Positions 57,838 through 64,000 of a stretch of 64,000 bases of DNA are shown here, in pieces. The translations under genes were made by a program, and so were the position numbers. Under the pieces are notes generated by a model. That model was not told the origin of the DNA, did no database searches, and was given only the letters and a program-made list of their open reading frames with translations. Source of the stretch: Pseudophaeomoniella oleicola (lineage: Eukaryota > Ascomycota > Eurotiomycetes > Phaeomoniellales > Phaeomoniellaceae); assembly GCA_003868215.1 (NCBI GenBank), contig QWDQ01000072.1, positions 1 to 64,000 of the forward strand, in the 5' to 3' direction. The first letter of the stretch is position 1. Every line of letters begins with the position of its first letter.

Positions 57838-59337
57838 TCAGTCAGTTGCATTATCGACCACGTCGAGAGAGGAATGCTGGCTAGCATCACGAGGATATCG
57901 GCGTAGGTGCTGTCGAGCCTTAGTAATCGCGGTATCCGCCGAGAACTGAAGTGTAGACCGGACGTAGTCGGAACCGTCGCTTAGAGATGATCGCTGCCGG
58001 TCTGTGGCAGGAGTCGGCAATCGGATGAGTCCGTCAGAATAGTACGTATAGTGCCGAGCTTGGTGATCTAATGACTGCTGCACTCGCTTCTGAGGTAGAC
58101 CTTGCATGTTGTTGACAGTATTTTGGTAGTTCAGCTTCTGAGAGCAATATTCCGCTGTGATTGCTTCGTCAGTATGTGGAGAATCGTGGTGGTGAGCAGA
58201 GTGCGGTGGCACATAGTACGAAATTGAATGCAAAACAGGGTTATTTCTGTCATGATCGTTTGAGGTCGAAGGTTGCCTGAAATTGCGCTCTGTCTTGAGC
58301 TGCTGATTGCTCGGTGTATCAAATGACGTCCAAGGGTCCGAATCCCGATGTTGAAGAGCATGTACTAGAGCTGATCCCGCCGGGGGATAAGCTGTGAGAG
58401 ACCAATGAGGGAGTGATTTGACTGATGCAGGAGCAGGAAGAATTCGACTGGACGAAGAATGGACTGCACTCATAATGAGGGCATCCATTGGCATTGAGTT
58501 AGACGTAGTGGAGGCTGTGTGAGCTAATGCGACAGGTCCAGGGTCGATTTGATCAGTGGAAAGAGCTGGAGTTTGTATCTGATGACTGGAAATTGAAGCT
58601 TGCCAGTCTTCAGCACCATGAGACGTGGATGCCCCCATGTCAATCGCTTGTGAGGACCTGCAATGCGCTTGAGATGAAATCAGAGAACGTGGGTTGGTGC
58701 CATAAGCAGCGGTCAAGTTATTTGAACAGGCATACGTTTGTGGAGAGCCAGCGTTATGGCGTTGAAGGCTTGACAGTGATGTAGCATTGTGAGTGTCGTA
58801 CGAGGCGAGACTAGGAGATATGGCTGGCGTTGGGGGTTGTGAATATGCTGAGTATGGCGACCCGGAACGGCATATGCTGGACTGTGTCGAAGCGTTCAGC
58901 ATGGAATTTCCAGTCTCCATCGTCGCTGAGGTTTCCTGGGAATTGACCTGGGACTTATATTAATGCACCGAGCTACAGACATGAGTGGAAGGCAACCAAC
59001 ACGGAGAAACTTGCAAAGGTGCTCTTGATGAGATACTTTGCAATTTTCACATGGCTCACCACGCAGTCTTTCTCCGGTGCACTTGATCTTCCGTTTCCGA
59101 CATCTCGAGCACTATTGTCATTTAGCCAATCAACGTAACGACCATGGAATTTCTTACCGCAACAGCTACACGCCTCCGAGGGCATGAAGGAACTATTTCA
59201 TCATTTATCGAGCCATAACCGATGCCTGGGCTGTACCTCTCGATGACTTGGTAACTAGGAAGACTCGTCGTCCCATGAGATCGGTGGTAAGGAGAACCTC
59301 TGGGAGGATACTCGGTCTCATACCCTTGTTGTCTGTC
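57838..59337 (-). CDS. Zn2Cys6 transcription factor, 5' end unresolved
   Basis: Three exons can be supported: 59337-59158 (60 codons), 59111-59001 (37 codons), 58947-57838. They join in phase to give 466 residues plus an N-terminus I could not place. The middle exon encodes the zinc cluster C-SR-C-RKRKIK-C-TGERLRGEP-C-EN-C-KVSHQEHL-C-KFLR, preceded across the splice by PRRRVAVA. The first listed exon has an acceptor (ctgac...tag) and no in-frame ATG, so at least one upstream exon is needed; a short frame with a good ATG at 59652 is the best candidate, but its donor is unclear. The long last exon is Ser/Thr/Gln/His-rich without a fungal_trans domain, so this is a short regulator. Confidence 0.8.
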
Positions 59338-62068
59338 CTACTTGAAGTCAGTCAAAATGGCGAGACAGGCGCTGCGGAAAGGGAGCAAGTGAGGGTGACC
59401 ATTGTGTTACACTGTGGTTTGGCGCCTACACATCAGGTTTGGGATCTTACACCCAATGCTGTAGAACTATTGCAAAGGCGTCAGCGTATCCTTTCGGCTC
59501 CCACTGCTGTCTTCTTCCAGCTGGGGATTGCCACGATTAGGTACGAACAGATCAGCGAGGCTCAGCAGTTGTTTTATATGATCACTGAGATGTAAATTGA
59601 CATCTTGCATGATCTTCATACTATTGGATAACTGTCCGCGATTCCCGACCATGCCCTAGATGATACATCAGAATTTCAAATTGCCGGTTAAGAGAGCTGG
59701 GATGGTCAGTGGGCGGTCCAATCATCGATGCTAGGGTTGACGAGCCCTGGTCAACCAGATGGCACCATCCGGGTTGGGGTTACCAGTGCCTGCCTGCAGT
59801 AGAGCTGACTAGGAGGTCGTAGGAGGTACAGGCTTCAGGGAAGACGGATCTGTCTGCCAGAGGCCGCGGGTCGTATGACTCTCACTATCATGAGCGTAGG
59901 CGACATGATGATAGCTGTACATTGAGACTGAGACTAGGAGGTGACCTTTGAACAGCCCAAAAGGGATACTGATAGCCCTAATCCGTACGGCGATCAGCAC
60001 ATGATTAGCTAGCCATGAGACACAAACACAAAGACCTAAGCGAGTAACCATTATGACGAAAGATCAACAGTCGGTGAGCAAAATTTACTCGCTAGACCCT
60101 GGAGGGGCCATATCCTGTTGAGTGATGCAGGCCAGAAGATGGATGACCGTTTGCTATAGACAGGTAATTCCTGGTTTTGCTTGATGCAGGATCATTGGTT
60201 CCGCAGTCATGTTTGCTTACAACAGTCCCACCCATTAAGAGCAGTGCAGATTCACGGTATTTCTGAGCAGATGCAAAAAGATCTCAGCAGGTTGTGCAAT
60301 GCATCATCGCATAGCGATAAACTGGTTGATAGAACACGGTTTCGTAAATAGGACAATGAATGCTTCGGACTTAGAGCAGCCGCTTCTTCACCAGTCCGAA
60401 CTGCAGACTCCCTCTAAGAGCCTTCGAGACAGCTGGTCTACCGATTGGCGCACGAGCAATCAGTATACGACATTGGAACCAGCGCAGGCTGAACTGTTGC
60501 CGCAACATTTCCGTCAGTATTGGATTGTACGACACTCGGAGAATTAATTCCCAACTACTAGCCCCTGTCAGGATTACTAGCATGATTTGCCGATACAAAG
60601 CGTGGTTGGCAAGTCCCAGAACCGTCGAAGTCTAATTGCGCTCGCGATCAATTTGTTGCTCACGATAGGCTGCAATTTCCATCACATGCTAGTTCCGTAA
60701 TCGTCAGGTAGATCAGGAACGCTTCGTTCCGTTGCCCAGTATGCACGACCGTTGTGCCGTTTTCGCTCACTAACCCGCAAATTGACACCTGCATAGGCTA
60801 ACGCCAGCGTATCTCTGCTACCTGAACCTCAGAGGTGGCAATGCTTCAGGTTGATGATGACGGCAATGCACGCCTGCAGCTTCATGCTATGTTCTAAGCG
60901 GAATCCGGCAGGGTCGAGGATGATTTTGATCCCCTAACATTGAGATGCGGTATGGGAGCAACACCAAAAAGTACAAGGCCATAGTGATGCCTGGCCTACC
61001 GTCTTGAAGCGTCATGTGACTTTGATATGCTCATTGCATGATGGCAAACATCGCAATAGTGTATGTACATGATACAGCGAGGCGTGAAAGTGTTATTGGA
61101 AAAAAAGGCTTGCTGTGTCGGACAGATGCCGACAAGACGAAGGCCACGATTGCATCTGATATCTGAACCTAGAAAATCAACATGTGAAGATATATCCGGG
61201 TTGTGGGAAGAGTCACTGGGGACTGTGCAATTCTGTGTTGAAATGCTCGATGCAAATTGCCGAGTCTGCAACAGTGCTTGCAATGGAGAGGTTCAAAAAC
61301 CTACCCAATCGCTTGCTTCCCCACGCCGCAGACCGCAAGGGTGATTTGGGGGCGGACGTATGCAGGTAACCGGGGAAGAGAGAGTATGCAGCCTGAGCCG
61401 ATGCATGAAAATCCCAAACTCCCAAAAGACTGCGCCTGCTGACCAATGAAACATTGTTGTCGATTTGCCAGGTGTATATACGAGCGTATAAAAGCAAGGT
61501 AGGTAGGTGTACCCGAATGTAGGATCTGGTTTTGTGATAAGCGTTGACTCACTGGGTGTTGGATTACTTTGGCTTTCGTGACACGAGGGAAGTCTTTCAA
61601 TTTGTTGCCAGATGAATAAGACGCGTACTTTGAATGAATGCGGTTCCTATCCATCCGTCCATTTGCCTACAGTACTTGAGAGAAAGATGCAAGCATTATA
61701 CATCTCTTTGTTGAAGATGGCCGAGAATCCCGGTCTGTTCATGTATCTCTGGCCGTGAACGTGCTCTCGAGGGAGCATCACAGAACCATGTCAGGCTCTT
61801 CGGCGTGGTGAATCTCTGGTAAGTACGTTAAAACATCTTCTCTGTCATTTCGTTGAAGTTGAGAGGAAAGGAAAGGAAAGGAAAGGCAATAAATGCCAAG
61901 ACACGCTAGTCTATATTAGGCATACCAGCAATACGTTGTAGGCTGAAGTCGCCCATCCATCATCTGCAGGTAGCAGACAATGCTTTCTGCTCTAAAGTAG
62001 TTCGTCAACCGTGGCTCTCGCTAATGTGCCTAATGTGGGTATAAATCAAGTGACGGGCTGAGAAGAAG
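59338..62068. other. Long intergenic region
   Basis: 2.7 kb between divergent genes. The left 320 bp probably contain the missing first exon and promoter of the zinc-cluster gene. Elsewhere only short, motif-free frames are seen (for example 60299-60547 and 61063-61654). A (GGAAA)n microsatellite lies at 61863-61886. Confidence 0.5.
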
Positions 62069-63672
62069 ATGAGCGTCCTATTGGAGACCTCGCTGGGCGA
62101 GATTGTAATCGATCTTCTGGTCGATAACGCCCCAAAGCTGTGTCAGAAGTAAGTTGACCCTACTACCCAAGATCTCGACCCGTGGGCAGGTCCTTTGGTG
62201 CTTTGGATGAGCTGAAGGTTGCTGACATTCAACCAGCTTTCTAAAACTTTGTAAGGTCAAGTACTATAACTTCTCGCCGGTACATAGTGTGCAGAAGAAC
62301 TTTTCATTCCAGACCGGCGATCCGCTTGGTCCAGACTTCCCAGAGAGTGATGGTGGTTCCTCGATATGGGGACTGCTACAAGGTCCCTCGAAGAGAACGT
62401 TCGTTGCGGACATCGACCCAAAACTGAAACATGCCGAAAGAGGGACCGTGAGCATGGCAACAGTACCATCAACGTCAGACCCGGATGCAAGGCTGGCCGG
62501 AAGCCAGTTTCTCATTACTCTCGGGGATGATCTGGACTACTTAGATGGAAAAGGTGCTATCTTTGGCAAGGTTGTGGAAGGCTTTGACACGCTGGAGAAA
62601 ATCAACGACGCTTTCATCGACGCCAAAGGCAGACCTCTGAAAGACATCCGGATACGACATACCATCATTCTCGAGGACCCCTTCGATGATCCGGAAGGCC
62701 TTGTCGAGCCGTCCCAGAGTCCTCTGCCAAGCAAGGCTCAACTAGCCACCGTCATGATTGCTGACGACGAGGAGCTCGAGGAGGACTTAGATGAGGAAGC
62801 AGTCGAGAAACTCCGTAGGGAGAGGGAAGCCAGAGCCCAGGCATTGACATTGGAGATGGTCGGTGACTTGCCATTTGCCGAGGTGAAGCCGCCAGAAAAC
62901 GTCTTATTTGTTTGCAAGCTCAACCCAGTCACTCAAGGTATGTCTATTCGTGAGCTGCAGATTCAATTACTGGGTACTAACTTGATGTAGACGAAGATCT
63001 AGATCTGATCTTCAGCCGTTTTGGCAAGATTCTCTCCTGTGAGGTAATCAGGGACAAGCGAACCGGCGACAGTCTCCAGTATGCCTTCATCGAATTTGAA
63101 AATCAGAAAGACTGCGAGCAAGCCTACTTCAAAATGCAGGGCGTTCTAATTGACGACCACCGTATTCACGTTGATTTCTCTCAAAGTGTAAGTCTTCTGT
63201 TTTCTCAATCGCATTATGCATTACAACTAAACCATATCAGGTATCTAAACTCTCCGACTCGTGGAGAGATTCGACTAACAAAAAGCGGGCGCGTCAAGGT
63301 GGCGGTTTCGGAGGCATCGACACACTTGAGAAGCGAAGACAATATCGCGGTGTCGAGGACGACCCAAGGAATTCCGATCATGGACTCGTCTTTGACAAGG
63401 CAGGAAAAGGCGGGAGGAAGCGTGACGAAGATGGTTCGTATCAAAGGTCGTCACGGAGGAGCTATTCACGCAGTAGAAGTCGAAGCCCACCACATCACCG
63501 GGGCGGATATAGAGGCGACCGGAGTCCCGGCAGAGATGATGACAGAAGGTATAAGGATCGAGCACGGGATCGAGATAGATACTACGATAAAGCGAGGGAT
63601 AGGGATAGGGACAGAGGCAGATACGACGGAGACAGACGGAAGTATAGATCCGAACGAGAATACCGGCGTTGA
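62069..63672 (+). CDS. cyp6: Cyclophilin-type peptidyl-prolyl isomerase with RRM (CYP6/PPIL4)
   Basis: Four exons: 62069-62148, 62237-62937, 62991-63187, 63241-63672; 469 residues. Residues 1-165 are a divergent cyclophilin ([69 protein letters not shown]); the catalytic Arg of canonical cyclophilins is replaced around [14 protein letters not shown] charged linker precedes an RRM at ~245-325 with RNP2 LFVCKL and RNP1-like QYAFIEFE. The last ~110 residues are an RS/RD-rich tail ([26 protein letters not shown]). This three-part layout is that of fungal CYP6 and animal PPIL4, nuclear proteins linked to the spliceosome. Confidence 0.93.
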
Positions 63673-63948
63673 ATTACAAACGTGTGCTGTGGTAATCGAG
63701 CCCCCGTCATCCGGTCAATATTCCATATCAGATGTGTGAGTCTTTTCAGAAATATTTTGATATTCCCAGCCAATAGCAACTTAGGCCTATTGATAGCCTA
63801 GAATACACATGTAGCGACCATGATTGAGTGTCCCATATTGCCTGCAGGATCCGCATCAAGGGTGATTTCAGCCCACATAGCCAGAAGACTTGATGAATCG
63901 CTATGACTCCCCCATACCCATGCAACTTCCCAACTGTCATCGAGCCGT
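63673..63948. other. Short intergenic between convergent genes
   Basis: 276 bp between the cyclophilin stop and the stop of the partial gene at the right edge. Confidence 0.5.
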
Positions 63949-64000
63949 TTATTTCTTCTTGTCCTTTGAAGCACCCTTGGACTTCGCCGTACCCCGGAAC
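63949..64000 (-). CDS. 3' end of a gene running off the window (Lys-rich C-terminus)
   Basis: On the minus strand the last 52 bases read ...GTAKSKGASKDKKK and a TAA stop ending at 63949. The strongly basic, stop-terminated tail next to a convergent neighbour suggests the C-terminus of a real protein, but only about 17 codons are visible and the family cannot be named. Confidence 0.35.
   Translation of the reverse strand, partial: FRGTAKSKGASKDKKK

Noticed and set aside
60299-61654. Several 60-120-residue frames in the right-hand intergenic region
   Set aside because: No recognisable domain, inconsistent frames and no splice logic; treated as chance.
1-64000. tRNA, rRNA, CRISPR, transposon or retroelement content
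   Set aside because: I looked for B-box-like words, repeat-spacer arrays, transposase and reverse-transcriptase motifs and terminal repeats and found nothing I could support.

Overview
This is nuclear DNA from a filamentous ascomycete (Pezizomycotina). The genes are intron-bearing. Introns are mostly 50-100 nt with GT..AG ends and a CTGAC/CTAAC-like branch site close to the acceptor. The gene set is typically fungal: two Zn2Cys6 regulators, the SWI/SNF-RSC subunit Ssr4, Isc1, Zim17, a DUF3605/Gig1-type protein, GT71, and fungal GH16/GH18 wall enzymes. I cannot name the species from the sequence alone. I see no rRNA, confident tRNA, CRISPR array, operon or intact transposon.

I recognise 24 protein genes plus the extreme 3' end of a 25th at the right edge. 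Left part (1-20 kb): a Golgi GT71 mannosyltransferase, an unknown nuclear-looking protein, the sphingolipid phospholipase C ISC1, a GPI-anchored fasciclin protein, cullin-3, the mtHsp70 escort protein ZIM17, a GPI-type GH16 enzyme, a WDR89-like beta-propeller and a naphthol-reductase-like SDR. Middle (20-46 kb): DGAT1, Ssr4, a secreted LPMO-like protein with an N-terminal histidine, a GlcNAc-induced (DUF3605) protein, a ten-exon oxysterol-binding protein, a 1100-residue Zn2Cys6 regulator, a single-pass membrane protein of unknown role, the phosphate carrier MIR1, and an unusual gene encoding a short-chain dehydrogenase fused to a polysaccharide deacetylase. Right part (47-64 kb): an APC choline/amine-type permease, a GH18 chitinase, a seven-knuckle GIS2/CNBP-like protein, UDP-GlcNAc pyrophosphorylase (UAP1), a second Zn2Cys6 regulator with an unresolved 5' end, and a CYP6/PPIL4 cyclophilin-RRM protein.

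These genes are independently transcribed rather than forming a cluster. Even so, the window is rich in wall and GlcNAc functions: UAP1 makes the chitin precursor, GH18 cuts chitin, the fusion protein carries a deacetylase domain, Gig1 is a GlcNAc-response family, and GT71 and GH16 act on glycans and glucans. Lipid functions recur too: ISC1, DGAT1, OSBP and possibly choline uptake. The main points of interest are the SDR-deacetylase fusion, the cullin-3 intron that splits the NEDD8-acceptor lysine codon, the 28-nt microexon carrying the chitinase catalytic motif, stop-free introns of length 3n that could be retained, a tandem NAGNAG acceptor, and two families of short palindromes scattered through intergenic DNA. 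Exon coordinates below were worked out by hand from splice consensus, reading frame and family conservation. They have not been tested against transcripts.
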